Shown piece after piece: positions 9,540 to 19,883 of a DNA stretch of 64,000 bases (its first letter is position 1; each line of letters opens with the position of its first letter). The translations under genes and the position numbers were made by a program. A model generated the notes under the pieces. It saw only the letters and a program-made list of their open reading frames with translations. It was not told the origin of the DNA and did not search any database. The stretch lies in the NCBI GenBank assembly GCA_016288205.1, contig JAEEYO010000070.1, forward strand, positions 1 to 64,000, written 5' to 3'. Origin of the DNA: Treponema sp. (lineage in GTDB: Bacteria > Spirochaetota > Spirochaetia > Treponematales > Treponemataceae).

Positions 9540-11555
9540 ATGGAAAATACTTCATTGAAAAGGCTAATTTATATATTCTCTCTCATTGCCCTGATTGGTA
9601 CCAACAAAGTATTCGCCCAAAACGAATCAGCCCAACTCCACGGTACGGAACTGTGTGAAAGCATTTACGAAATCCTTGGCGGCAGAGGATTTGCAATAGA
9701 AAAGCAAGACCTCATTCCCTCGGATTCCACAAGTTTTCCGCAGAACCTAACAATCACTATATCGGCAGGAAATGGGGATTCCGACACTAAAAAATGGTAC
9801 GATTCATCCATCAATACAATCATTTTTTCCTTCACACAGGAATTCGCATACAAGGACCTGGAGAATCTAACCACTTTCATAGACAAACTGAAGATGCTTT
9901 CCCTGCCCTACGACGCAATCATCCTCCTGACCGCGAACGATGATTTTCCCGGAGTTCCAGGATTGGAAAGAAACACCGACCTGCACCCGACCGGTTCCGT
10001 CGCCTATCTACAGTCCATCGGATATATGGATACCGCCTGTGCCATAGTCGTCTCTGAGCGAAGGGGAAACAGACAGAGGGCTCTTATAGCAGGTGGATCA
10101 AACGATGTCTCTCCTCTTTATCTGGTCCGCACAATCTACGAATGTATGATGGAAAAGGGATGGTCGCCGAATCTTCCACGACAATTTAAGCTTCTTTACA
10201 AACTCGGCCTAGCATACGGTGACGTGCGCACATCGCTTTTTTTGAAAGAAGACATCCCTGCTGCGGGACTGATTTTGGAAAACACCGCCGAGGATTTCAA
10301 TCTGCTTTCAGATATCGCCGAGGAACTTGGAAAGCTTCACATGGAAAACTGGGACCGCCACTATCAGTTCATGAACCTCTTCAACTCCCGGTACTGGATT
10401 GGAGAAGCATTTTACATAGTCCTCTTCATCCTAACGAGCCTTGTGGTCCTCCTGCTCATAATTCCCTCAACCATTCTGGCCTCCCCGCGTAGAGTAGCCA
10501 TGCGAAAGGACATTGTGAGGACATGGTACTTTTTCCCCATAATCATCGCGATTACCTTCCTGAGCCTCACTCTCTCGCAAAGGATTTTCGCCCCGACAAA
10601 GGAAAACAGCGCGCTTTTGTTCATTGCACTGAAAGTTTTTTCCACCCTGCTTCTGCTCTTCATTCTTTTCATTGTGCAGATCAGCCTGAACTTCAAGGTT
10701 TCCATAAAGGCATCCGGCTACCACATGATGTTTGTCGCAGCCCTGAACATCTTCATCTTCTCCTACATTGACATTTCGCTGCTCCCGTTTTTAATCATGG
10801 AGTTTTTGATTTTCCGTCTGACCGAAAGGATGTACCGCGCCACATCAATGATCATTATGACGGCAGTGCCTCTGGTCCCGTTCTTTTTCATTATGACGGA
10901 CATTATGCACAACACGCTCTTCCCTCAGCTGACCAGATTCGTGGATTTCACATGGAGGGGCAATCTGCTTTTCTCACTGCTTCTTTTCCCCATAGTCATG
11001 CAGATTCAGCGCATCCTGATTGCACTTGATTTGTTCGAGGTGCAGAAAAAGAGACGAAAGAGACAGTACTTCCTGTATGCCGTTATCTCTGCCATAACAC
11101 TTTCCGTGCTCCTTGCCATACTCTATGCCATCACATACTATCTCGTAAGCGACTCCACACGCATGAGGCGCATTCCATTCAACATTACTATGGAAGAAAA
11201 AGATTGTCCCGATGCCATAAGGGGATTCCTGACCGAAACTGAAATGCAGGACCTCACGCTCAGGGAACTCAGCATTGTGCCGGACAAAAACGTAATGCGT
11301 TACGACATCACCATTGAGTCCGACTCCGGGGTACCGCTTCTGGAAAGCAATTACGACTACATTCTTGAGACCGGCGAAAGAGCTCACTTCATCATCCCGG
11401 ATTATCCCACAGGGCCGCTCGACCTGGTTTACTCCTCGGACTCAAAGATAAACCTGACGATCACAGCCGACGCATACATCCAGGGTGGCCGCGAAGATGG
11501 ATGGAAAATCTACAAGTACACGCTGATTATTGAGACGCTTGACAGAGAGGAATAA
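9540..11555 (+). CDS. Hypothetical membrane protein with extracytoplasmic N-terminal domain
   Basis: 671 aa ORF with signal-like N-terminus (IFSLIALIGTNKVFAQ) and multiple TM segments. Stop overlaps dinB start (TAATG). Confidence 0.7.
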   Translation: MENTSLKRLIYIFSLIALIGTNKVFAQNESAQLHGTELCESIYEILGGRGFAIEKQDLIPSDSTSFPQNLTITISAGNGDSDTKKWYDSSINTIIFSFTQEFAYKDLENLTTFIDKLKMLSLPYDAIILLTANDDFPGVPGLERNTDLHPTGSVAYLQSIGYMDTACAIVVSERRGNRQRALIAGGSNDVSPLYLVRTIYECMMEKGWSPNLPRQFKLLYKLGLAYGDVRTSLFLKEDIPAAGLILENTAEDFNLLSDIAEELGKLHMENWDRHYQFMNLFNSRYWIGEAFYIVLFILTSLVVLLLIIPSTILASPRRVAMRKDIVRTWYFFPIIIAITFLSLTLSQRIFAPTKENSALLFIALKVFSTLLLLFILFIVQISLNFKVSIKASGYHMMFVAALNIFIFSYIDISLLPFLIMEFLIFRLTERMYRATSMIIMTAVPLVPFFFIMTDIMHNTLFPQLTRFVDFTWRGNLLFSLLLFPIVMQIQRILIALDLFEVQKKRRKRQYFLYAVISAITLSVLLAILYAITYYLVSDSTRMRRIPFNITMEEKDCPDAIRGFLTETEMQDLTLRELSIVPDKNVMRYDITIESDSGVPLLESNYDYILETGERAHFIIPDYPTGPLDLVYSSDSKINLTITADAYIQGGREDGWKIYKYTLIIETLDREE

Positions 11556-12772
11556 TGATGGCGGAAGAGACAAAAGCTGACATTCCGAAACCGATTTTTC
11601 CCAAGGTCTATCTCCACGTAGACTTGGACGCATTTTTCGCGTCGGTGGAGCAGCTGGACAATCCCGAGTACAGGGGGAAACCTGTCATTGTGGGAGGACT
11701 TCCCGGAGACAGGCGCGCGGTGGTCTCAACGGCATCCTACGAGGCCAGGAAATTCGGAGTACATTCAGCCATGCCGCTTGTCACAGCCGTAAAACTTTGT
11801 CCGAATGCAATCTATGTGCGGGGACGTTACCAACGCTATGAGGAAAAATCGCAGGAGGTCATGGGCATACTCGCGCAATATTCCCCTTCCCTCATTCAGA
11901 TTTCTGTGGACGAGGCTTTCATTGATTTGACCGGCACCGAGCGACTTTTCGGACCTGCTGAAAATGTGGCGAAAAAAATCAAGGCGGAAGTCAAGGAAAA
12001 AACCGGGCTCACCGTAAGCGTGGGAATGTCGTCGTCAATGTACATCGCGAAGATTGCGTCGGGATTCAAAAAACCGGACGGACTCACAATCGTAAGGGCG
12101 GGAGACGAGGAGCGATTCATGCTTGAGCTTCCCATGAGCAAAATCTGGGGAGTGGGAGAAAAAACTCAGGAGCGTCTTAAAGCGGCAGGATTCCGCACGA
12201 CTAGGGACATATACGAAAAATCGGAGAAGCTGCTTATGACCATGTTCGGAAACAGCATGGGAACATTTCTTTACGAGGCGGTCCGGGGAAACAACTCCAT
12301 GACATTCGGGGGAGAGCCGAAGAGTCATTCAATCAGCTCGGAAAAGACTTTCGAATATGATCTGACCGAAAGATACACGATTGACACGGAAATCATGGTG
12401 CTGATTACCGACGTGCTCTACCGCATGCACAAGGAAAACGTGCGGTCAAGAACCGTGGCCCTTAAAATCCGCTATGATGATTTTACGACCGTGAGCGTCC
12501 AGTCCACAAGCAGCCGTCCGGTGATGAACGCGGATGACATGTTCCAGAGGTGTCAGGCACTTTTCACAAAAAAATGGGAAGTAGGAAAGGGAGTAAGATT
12601 GCTCGGTGTCTCATGCGACAACGTGGAGGACAAGTCGGTTCCGGTACAGCAGGAGCTTTTTGATTTCGGTGACTCAAAGCGCGCGAAGGTGGAAGAAGCA
12701 ATCTACAAAATGGAGGATAAAAATCCCAAGCTGAAAATAGTAAAGGGCAGAGTTTTGAGAGTGGAAAGTTGA
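11555..12772 (+). CDS. dinB: DNA polymerase IV
   Basis: VYLHVDLDAFFASVEQLDNPEYRGKPVIVGG, ISVDEAFIDLTG; Y-family polymerase. Confidence 0.95.
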   Translation: MMAEETKADIPKPIFPKVYLHVDLDAFFASVEQLDNPEYRGKPVIVGGLPGDRRAVVSTASYEARKFGVHSAMPLVTAVKLCPNAIYVRGRYQRYEEKSQEVMGILAQYSPSLIQISVDEAFIDLTGTERLFGPAENVAKKIKAEVKEKTGLTVSVGMSSSMYIAKIASGFKKPDGLTIVRAGDEERFMLELPMSKIWGVGEKTQERLKAAGFRTTRDIYEKSEKLLMTMFGNSMGTFLYEAVRGNNSMTFGGEPKSHSISSEKTFEYDLTERYTIDTEIMVLITDVLYRMHKENVRSRTVALKIRYDDFTTVSVQSTSSRPVMNADDMFQRCQALFTKKWEVGKGVRLLGVSCDNVEDKSVPVQQELFDFGDSKRAKVEEAIYKMEDKNPKLKIVKGRVLRVES

Positions 12773-12827
12773 GAGTGGAAAACGGAAAGTGCTCATTCCT
12801 CACTACTCATTGCTCATTCCTCAATAC
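12756..12827. repeat. Intergenic heptad-periodic repeat tract between convergent dinB and rnhB
   Basis: GAGAGTG GAAAGTT GAGAGTG GAAAACG GAAAGTG CTCATTC CTCACTA CTCATTG CTCATTC CTCAATA. Confidence 0.75.
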
Positions 12828-13423
12828 TTGAAGCTCAACCTTTGGATTGGGGAAGGACCCTTCTCTCGGCAGATTTTTCTGTGGGCGGCAGTGGGATATC
12901 CCTTGTGGCCGGCATATCCGTACTCGGGATAGAGCTTGTCGTACTCCAGCATGAGTCTGTCCCTCGCTGTCTTTGCAATTATGCTCGCAGCCATTATGCA
13001 TGGAAATTTCGCGTCACCCTTTACCTCGCATCTGACGGGACACGGAAGCTCGGGGCATTTGTTTCCGTCCACAATCGCGCTTATTTTTTTTGCATCGAAA
13101 TCCAGCGAATGTGCCTCACACCATGCGGGAAGTTTTTTCATCATCTCATCAAACGCAAGTGACATGGCTTTCATGCTCGCGTTCAGAATGTTTATTCTGT
13201 CAATCTCGTCGTGCTCCACAAATGCAAGACCGTAGCAGGCTTTTTCCTTTATGATTTTTTCAGCGGCCTCACGTTTTTTTTCGGAAAGCTTTTTGCTGTC
13301 GTTCAAAATGTCCAGAGGAAAATCCGGGGGAAGAATCACACAGGCAGCAGAGACAGGTCCGGCAAGAGGTCCCCTTCCAGCCTCATCCAATCCGGCCTCG
13401 AAAATAAAATCTTCCGTCGACAT
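12821..13423 (-). CDS. rnhB: Ribonuclease HII
   Basis: EAGLDEAGRGPLAGPVSAACVILP, SIIAKTARDRLM. Confidence 0.95.
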   Translation of the reverse strand: MSTEDFIFEAGLDEAGRGPLAGPVSAACVILPPDFPLDILNDSKKLSEKKREAAEKIIKEKACYGLAFVEHDEIDRINILNASMKAMSLAFDEMMKKLPAWCEAHSLDFDAKKISAIVDGNKCPELPCPVRCEVKGDAKFPCIMAASIIAKTARDRLMLEYDKLYPEYGYAGHKGYPTAAHRKICREKGPSPIQRLSFKY

Positions 13424-15519
13424 CAGTAAATCTCCTCGCTGTTCTCCACATCCTTTTCAATCTGAGACGCCATATCCTTCCACACAGGCGCAGATGCCGC
13501 TCCAGTAAGTTTAGTCACGAAGCGATTTTTTTCCATGGAAACACGGCTGCCCAGAAGCTCAATGTTGCGTCCCATTCCCCCGATTATCGTGAACGAGTTT
13601 GAGAGAACGTCAAGTGCAGATGAGTCCAAAGTCATGTTGATTATGTTCGGCGCGTTTCCGGTGATGCGACAATTCTCAGCGTTTACCGATGAATCCGACG
13701 CATACAGATTTGTGGCAATCGAGTCGGACTGAACCGTGAGCCCGGTGTTTTTCAAATTCAATGTGGAGTCTGCTGCGGAAATAAGAGAAGCCTCGGACGT
13801 GAAAATTCCAATCAGCTCGCAGGATGAAAGATTCAGTGTCGCGCCTGAAATCTTCAGCATTGATTTTGACAAGGACGATTTCGCGGTCTTTTTCAAAATA
13901 CAGTTCTCGAAGCTCACGTTCGCCCCTGATGTAATCCTGATTTCCGCACCGTCTGCCATCTCCATGATATTTCCGTTGCCCACAATGGTACAGTCGGAAG
14001 AAAGCTCATATACTCCCTCCCCTATGTAAAGTCCGTCGCTCAGATAGACCTTGGAGGTTCCTCTCTCATTCACGAGGGAAGCAATCTCGGCGAAGTTCTT
14101 TAATGTGGAACCGTGATCGGAAGATGATTTTCCGGCATAAAGTCCGTCCTCATCCACCACAACATAGTAAAGGGAAAGCGTACTTCTGTTGCCGAATCTG
14201 TCCACGGCATAGGATGAGACCTTGTAATATGTCGCAAGGGAATCAACTGAACCAAGGTCAAAAGGCTCGGTGTAAAGTTTGTAAAGGCCGACATCCACAT
14301 CAGGAAGATCCGAGGCGTTCGTTGTCAAGAACCCTTCAGAAAGACGATATGGATCGCTCACGGCATAGTAGACTTTCGTATCCTTTTCCGCAGAGATTTT
14401 TATGTGCACCTTTTCCTTGGAAAAAATCACGTCGCTCGATGAAATAATCGCTGGTGTCACCGGAGGAACCCTGTCAATTTTTATGGGAACCGTAACATCA
14501 CCGATGTAAAATCCGTCGTAATAAATTCCAACAGGAAGATTCGCGTCCACCTTATCGCCAAGAACCGTCTCCAAATGCAGGCTCTGTGAGGGCATTGAAG
14601 TTACACCGGCAAAGGCAGGCACGGAATTTGCTTTTCCCATTGTATATTTCTTTCCAGAAAAAGTCGTCACCGCAAGATCAAGCTCCATGGAGCCGTCCAC
14701 GTTTTCCGATGTCCTGACACCGACAAGGGGCGGAAGAGTATATGAGAACACTGGATTGCCCGGCTTGTAGTCAATGTACTGCCAGCGGATTTCATGGGGA
14801 ACGCTTCTGTCAAGTTCCACGGACGAGTTTTTTCCTCCCCAGTATTCGTCATCAATCTGATAGATGTAATCCTTTTCGGTAAATGAAATCTTTCCGTCGC
14901 CGTCCAGCACAAAAGGTTGCGTTGTAAAGCTCGCGGAAAAATCCTTCGCCGGAGTCAGGTGTATGACAAAGTGCCATGCCATGTCGTCAAGACGCACAGT
15001 GCAGGGAACATAGCGGTCAAGCACACTGTCGATCGGAATCTCAAAATTTGTGCCTGGATAATACCGAGCCGAGTTCTCATCAAAAGAATAAAGAAGCGGA
15101 GACGGAATGGTAAAATCGGTTCCCGCCGCATACTTTCGGATGGGACAGCGTGAAATGTCCTCAATAAATTTCTCCGTGTTTTGGTCAGCGTTTACGTCGC
15201 CCGGCTTTACAGTGTAGGTAACTGTAAAGTCGCTCCTTTTTCCGTCGGAATCAACGGAGGCAATCCGCACATTTACGGTTCCGGTACGGTTTATAATAAT
15301 CGGCTCGTCATAAACAAATCCTGCCACAAGCGGATCATTTCCGTAAAGCGAATAAAAAACCTGGCTGCTTCCGTCCTTATTGATTACAAGAGCCTGAATG
15401 TTTCCCCACTCTCCCGGAGTCGGACTGATGATGTCGGCTCTGGAAAACGCAAAGGAACCGCATGTCAAAAAAAACGCGGCGACAAAAAGACAAATTAATC
15501 TGGAGAATTTCACGCTCAC
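13423..15519 (-). CDS. Secreted protein with chitobiase-like N-terminal modules and a right-handed beta-helix-like region
   Basis: Signal peptide; Ig/chitobiase-like TPGEWGNIQALVINKDGSSQVFYSLYG; repetitive beta-helix pattern (ISGATLNLSSCELIG.., DSSVNAENCRITGNAP..). Confidence 0.6.
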   Translation of the reverse strand: MSVKFSRLICLFVAAFFLTCGSFAFSRADIISPTPGEWGNIQALVINKDGSSQVFYSLYGNDPLVAGFVYDEPIIINRTGTVNVRIASVDSDGKRSDFTVTYTVKPGDVNADQNTEKFIEDISRCPIRKYAAGTDFTIPSPLLYSFDENSARYYPGTNFEIPIDSVLDRYVPCTVRLDDMAWHFVIHLTPAKDFSASFTTQPFVLDGDGKISFTEKDYIYQIDDEYWGGKNSSVELDRSVPHEIRWQYIDYKPGNPVFSYTLPPLVGVRTSENVDGSMELDLAVTTFSGKKYTMGKANSVPAFAGVTSMPSQSLHLETVLGDKVDANLPVGIYYDGFYIGDVTVPIKIDRVPPVTPAIISSSDVIFSKEKVHIKISAEKDTKVYYAVSDPYRLSEGFLTTNASDLPDVDVGLYKLYTEPFDLGSVDSLATYYKVSSYAVDRFGNRSTLSLYYVVVDEDGLYAGKSSSDHGSTLKNFAEIASLVNERGTSKVYLSDGLYIGEGVYELSSDCTIVGNGNIMEMADGAEIRITSGANVSFENCILKKTAKSSLSKSMLKISGATLNLSSCELIGIFTSEASLISAADSTLNLKNTGLTVQSDSIATNLYASDSSVNAENCRITGNAPNIINMTLDSSALDVLSNSFTIIGGMGRNIELLGSRVSMEKNRFVTKLTGAASAPVWKDMASQIEKDVENSEEIY

Positions 15520-15549
15520 CTCCTTTGAAGATCCTTAGGAATTGCTTCC

Positions 15550-16179
15550 TCAGTTTTCTTTTCCGAATGCAGCCTCAAGTCCTTCCCTAAGCTCAGGATA
15601 AGGGGCGTAAAAATTCGTCTCACGCTCCTCTTTCGTCAGTCCGACAAGTTCGTGGCTGTTGTAGTTTATCCACGGATTCGCATCAGGATCTTCTATCTCA
15701 AATTTTCGGCACCAGTAATCAGGGACAACAGGCAGAGCATCCTTGTACTTGTAGATTTTGTAATCATGCACCACGACCTTTATGCTTTCCCTCGGCACAC
15801 CCTTTTCCAGAAGGACTCCCACGAGATAGTTCAATGTACGTCCTGAGTCATAGATGTCATCCACCAGCATGATTTTGTCACCCGGCCTCAGATACTCCGG
15901 GGAATACGTCCATCCGTCCACACGAACCGCCGACTGCTGCTTCACGTCACTGTAGCTTCTTGCCACGACTGCCGCATAAAGTACCGGCTTGTGATTTTTC
16001 AGGGCGACCTTGTAGTACTCGCTGATTATGTTCGCCATGTAAGCGCCGCCACGGAGAGACGCATAAATAATGTCGGGAACAAAACCGTCCTCAAAGTAAA
16101 TTTTGTGTGCAAGCTTTATTCCGTCATTCCGCACAACATCATAAGGTAAAAACTCTTTAACCTGCATTTTATTTATCAC
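15550..16179 (-). CDS. Phosphoribosyltransferase family protein
   Basis: PRPP motif IMLVDDIYDSGRTL; SLRGGAYMANIISEYY. Confidence 0.85.
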   Translation of the reverse strand: MINKMQVKEFLPYDVVRNDGIKLAHKIYFEDGFVPDIIYASLRGGAYMANIISEYYKVALKNHKPVLYAAVVARSYSDVKQQSAVRVDGWTYSPEYLRPGDKIMLVDDIYDSGRTLNYLVGVLLEKGVPRESIKVVVHDYKIYKYKDALPVVPDYWCRKFEIEDPDANPWINYNSHELVGLTKEERETNFYAPYPELREGLEAAFGKEN

Positions 16180-16193
16180 GCCTCCTAAGACAA

Positions 16194-18752
16194 TCAGATT
16201 TTTTCCTCAATAAGGATTTTCTCTTCCTTTTCAGAATCAGAACCTATTTCCGCAACATGGGACGCACGCCGGGATTTTTTAAACGAAAGCTTCAGCTCCT
16301 TACCGTCAGAGTCAATCACGACCTGCTCCGAGTCACCGCGTTTGCCGGAAAGCAGAAGATTCGCAAGCGCATCCTCCACATCATGCTGAATAAGACGGCG
16401 CATCGGTCTTGCCCCCATTGAAGGCTCGTATCCATTTTCAATCATAAACTGTCTTGCCTTGGGTTTAAGCACAACGGAAAGTCCCTGATCAGAAATCCGT
16501 GAAGCAAGTTCCGCCACCTGCAAATCGACAATCTTTGAAAGCACGTCGCGGTCAAGGGCATGGAACACAACCACATCATCAATGCGGTTCAAAAGCTCCG
16601 GCGAAAGAATTCTCTTAAGTTCCTCCATTGCGCTCGCCTTCATCTCCTCATAAGGCAGAAGTCCCTCGGCTGCGGTTGAAAATCCAAGTCTTCCGTCCGA
16701 TGTAATTCTGTTTGATCCTGCATTGCTCGTAAAAATCACGACCGTGTTTCTGAAATTAACCGTGCGTCCCTGGCCGTCAGTCAGCTCACCTTCCTCAAGA
16801 ATCTGGAGCATGAGATTGTAGATGTTCGGATCGGCTTTTTCAATCTCGTCAAAAAGAACAACCGAATATGGATGCTCCAAAACTTTTTTCGTAAGCTTAC
16901 CGCCGTCCTCATATCCAATATATCCCGGGGAAGTACCTGTCAATCCTGTGGCAGAAGAACGCTCGCTGTACTCACTCATGTTAAAGCGAAGAAGCGCGTC
17001 CTCAGTGCCGAAGAGAAATTTCGCAAGTGATTTCGCAAGTTGAGTTTTTCCGACTCCCGTAGGTCCAAGGAAGAAGAATGATCCGACCGGTCTCTTTTGT
17101 GAGGAAACGCCCGCACGATGCCTTTTCACGGCAGAGCAGATTGCCCGTACCGCTTCCGTCTGTCCCACCACTTCCTCAGAAAGGACTTTTTCCATGTCCA
17201 AAAGTTTTTTCGCCTCGCCGTTGTCAAGCCTTTCGGCAGGGATTCCGGTCATTCCGCTTATGACGGCAAGCACATCGTCCACCGTAACATGGGTTCTGTC
17301 CGCTCCGTCCTTACCCTTGAGCGAGAGATTTATTTCATCAAGCCTGTGCCTGAGTTCCTGCACTTTATCGCGCACCATAGCGGCCCGCTCATAATCCTGA
17401 TTTTCAACGAGAGACCTTTTTTCGGCGAGCAGAGAATCTATTGTTCTTTCAATTTCATCAAGCTCAGGAGGTCTCACCTCGGAATTGATTTTTTTCGCAG
17501 CACCGGCCTCATCAAGAATGTCAAAGGCTTTGTCGGGAAGACATCTGTCGGTTATGTAGCGACGGCTGCACTTGACGATGGACTCAATGGCCTCATCCTC
17601 ATAATACACATGATGGAAAGACTCATAGCGGTACTTGAGTCCACGGAGCATCTCTATCGTATCCGCATCTGACGGCTCCTCCACCCTGATCATCTGGAAG
17701 CGACGGGTAAGCGCTGCGTCACGCTCAAGTCTGTTGCGGTATTCCTTTGTGGTGGTTGCACCGATAACCTGAATGTCACCTCTGCTCAAAGCCGGCTTCA
17801 TCATGTTGCTCGCTTCCATAGTTCCCTCAGGTCCACCGGCTCCGATTATCGTGTGAATCTCATCGATGAAAAGAATGACATCAGGATTTTCCTTCACTTC
17901 CTTGAGCATCCTCTTCATGCGCTCCTCAAACTCTCCTCGGTATTTTGTTCCCGCAATCATTCCGGACAAATCCAAAAGCAGGATTCTCTTTTTCAAAAGC
18001 TCCCTTGGAACATCTCCAGCCGCAATGTGCTGAGCAAGTCCCTCGACTACGGCAGTTTTTCCGACTCCGGGCTCACCAACAAGTACAGGATTATTTTTCG
18101 TCCTACGGCTGAGGGTCTGAATCACCCTTGCAATTTCGGCATCGCGACCGACAACAGTATCAGTCTCGTCATTTCTTGCGGCCTCGGTCAAATCACGGCA
18201 GAACTGCTGAAGAATTCCACCCTGAGTCTTGTTGCGTCTTGAAGCGGCAGAGTCAAATGAGTTGCTTGCAAAAACAGGCTCCATATTCGACGTGAGTTTT
18301 GCGGATGACGGAACCTTTTTCTCCACTTCGGCAACAAACTGACGCGCCTGATCCAAAGAAATGCGTGCCTTGATGAAAAAATTCTGAATCACGGATTTTT
18401 CTTCCCTGAGTGCGGCCAAAAGCAGATGCTCGGTTCCAATGTAATCGCAGCGAAGGATTCTAGCCTCCACCGCCGCCGCATCAAGAAGATTTCGGAGTCT
18501 GTTTGAATGAGGAATCTCGGTAAGCTCAAGCGACTGCTGTCTTGACGGCAAACTCTGCTCAATGGTAGTCTGGAGCATGAGAACGTTTATCTTCATGGCT
18601 TTAAGCGCAATGTATCCGAGTCCGTCGGCAGATTTAAGGAGCGCAAGAAGCAAATGCTCTATGTCAAGAACCTTGCTCCTGAAACTGTAAGCCTCCTCCG
18701 GCGCAAGCACAGTCAAAAGCCGCTGAACTCTAGGTGAAAGTAATAACATCAA
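16194..18752 (-). CDS. clpC: ATP-dependent Clp protease ATP-binding subunit ClpC
   Basis: 852 aa; two Clp_N repeats (DIEHLLLALLK, GTEHLLLAALRE), GEPGVGKTAVVEGLA, GPTGVGKTQLAKSLA, UVR-like middle domain, LGF loop (DGRLGFSTA). Confidence 0.95.
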   Translation of the reverse strand: MMLLLSPRVQRLLTVLAPEEAYSFRSKVLDIEHLLLALLKSADGLGYIALKAMKINVLMLQTTIEQSLPSRQQSLELTEIPHSNRLRNLLDAAAVEARILRCDYIGTEHLLLAALREEKSVIQNFFIKARISLDQARQFVAEVEKKVPSSAKLTSNMEPVFASNSFDSAASRRNKTQGGILQQFCRDLTEAARNDETDTVVGRDAEIARVIQTLSRRTKNNPVLVGEPGVGKTAVVEGLAQHIAAGDVPRELLKKRILLLDLSGMIAGTKYRGEFEERMKRMLKEVKENPDVILFIDEIHTIIGAGGPEGTMEASNMMKPALSRGDIQVIGATTTKEYRNRLERDAALTRRFQMIRVEEPSDADTIEMLRGLKYRYESFHHVYYEDEAIESIVKCSRRYITDRCLPDKAFDILDEAGAAKKINSEVRPPELDEIERTIDSLLAEKRSLVENQDYERAAMVRDKVQELRHRLDEINLSLKGKDGADRTHVTVDDVLAVISGMTGIPAERLDNGEAKKLLDMEKVLSEEVVGQTEAVRAICSAVKRHRAGVSSQKRPVGSFFFLGPTGVGKTQLAKSLAKFLFGTEDALLRFNMSEYSERSSATGLTGTSPGYIGYEDGGKLTKKVLEHPYSVVLFDEIEKADPNIYNLMLQILEEGELTDGQGRTVNFRNTVVIFTSNAGSNRITSDGRLGFSTAAEGLLPYEEMKASAMEELKRILSPELLNRIDDVVVFHALDRDVLSKIVDLQVAELASRISDQGLSVVLKPKARQFMIENGYEPSMGARPMRRLIQHDVEDALANLLLSGKRGDSEQVVIDSDGKELKLSFKKSRRASHVAEIGSDSEKEEKILIEEKI

Positions 18753-18766
18753 AAACCTCCTTATCC

Positions 18767-19882
18767 TCAGTTAATCCGCACGTCCTTAAACGCATCCTGC
18801 AGGATTAATGCCCTGAGACGCTGATTCCGTTTCACCACGTCCCGCTTTATGTCATCTTCAAAATTGAAAGCTCCGTTCCTCAGCACGTACTCCATGTGTC
18901 CGTCCTGAATTCTGTAAAGAAGCGAATGGAGCCTGGGGTCATCGGTACCGGAAAGAATTCCCATATCAAGTCCCCATTTGATTCCGCTCACTATTGAAAT
19001 GGCCTCACGCAAAGGCATAAAGAGCGACGATCGTGAAAGGGTCAGAGCCCTGTATACATAATTCTTGATTGTGGAAGGGATTGAGTCAAGACATTCCTGA
19101 CGCGAGTTCCTTTCCATTTCCTTGAGCTTGATTCCCGCTGAGGCAATTGAAGTCAGCTGGTCAATCTGTGAGCCCTCCATGCAATTCACTGTCGCAAGGT
19201 CATAATAGCAGCCGAGAGAGCTTGCAGGCCAATCCGTGCCCGAAACGAAATCGGAGCCGCCTGAACCATAGCTTGCAGAGAAAGTCAGACCGTTGGAATT
19301 GTACTCCTCCGCAATGTCCTTGATTTTTCCAAGAGCCGCGAGCGACGGAAGATGAAGCCTGAGACCAAGATGCATTCCGCTGCCGGCATCAAGCACATCC
19401 GAAGTCAAATAACCGAAATCCCTCGAAGCCGCGAACTGCATTTTTTTCTGCAATCCCGAATCCAGATTTCCCGAAAGACTCATCACAGAATCAAAATCCA
19501 GCCCCGGAGCATAAGCGCAGATTTTCAGGTGATCCCCAAGATTTACCGTACAGGATATTTTTCCGTCCATGCGCAGAACAATCCCGGTTCCCTCCGTGTT
19601 AATGGCGTCTGGAAGCATGCCCCGCTCCTGCAAGATTTTTGTTCCAAGCGGATCCAGATTGTTGATTGGCAGGGACTGGAATTCATCACCGGCTCCAAGG
19701 TCCAAAAAGGCGGAGAAAACAATGGACAGAATACGCTTGCACTCATTTTCCTGAAGCTGTGACGGAAACGGAAAGCTCGAAAGATTTCTGGACATGACAA
19801 TCCTGGAAGAGAGCACAACATCGCTGTCGTTTCCATTGTATGTGTACCAGGCTTCCCCGGTCTGCTCCTGCTTGATCTCCAT
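18767..19882 (-). CDS. mcsB: McsB-like ATP:guanido phosphotransferase family protein (predicted catalytically degenerate)
   Basis: Start reassigned to ATG at 19882, preceded by GGAGGACTAAC. DVVLSSRIVMSRNLSSFPFPSQ and RDFGYLTS...LRLHLPSLAALGKI match McsB; catalytic CPTN replaced by DVLD. Confidence 0.85.
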   Translation of the reverse strand: MEIKQEQTGEAWYTYNGNDSDVVLSSRIVMSRNLSSFPFPSQLQENECKRILSIVFSAFLDLGAGDEFQSLPINNLDPLGTKILQERGMLPDAINTEGTGIVLRMDGKISCTVNLGDHLKICAYAPGLDFDSVMSLSGNLDSGLQKKMQFAASRDFGYLTSDVLDAGSGMHLGLRLHLPSLAALGKIKDIAEEYNSNGLTFSASYGSGGSDFVSGTDWPASSLGCYYDLATVNCMEGSQIDQLTSIASAGIKLKEMERNSRQECLDSIPSTIKNYVYRALTLSRSSLFMPLREAISIVSGIKWGLDMGILSGTDDPRLHSLLYRIQDGHMEYVLRNGAFNFEDDIKRDVVKRNQRLRALILQDAFKDVRIN

Positions 19883-19883
19883 G

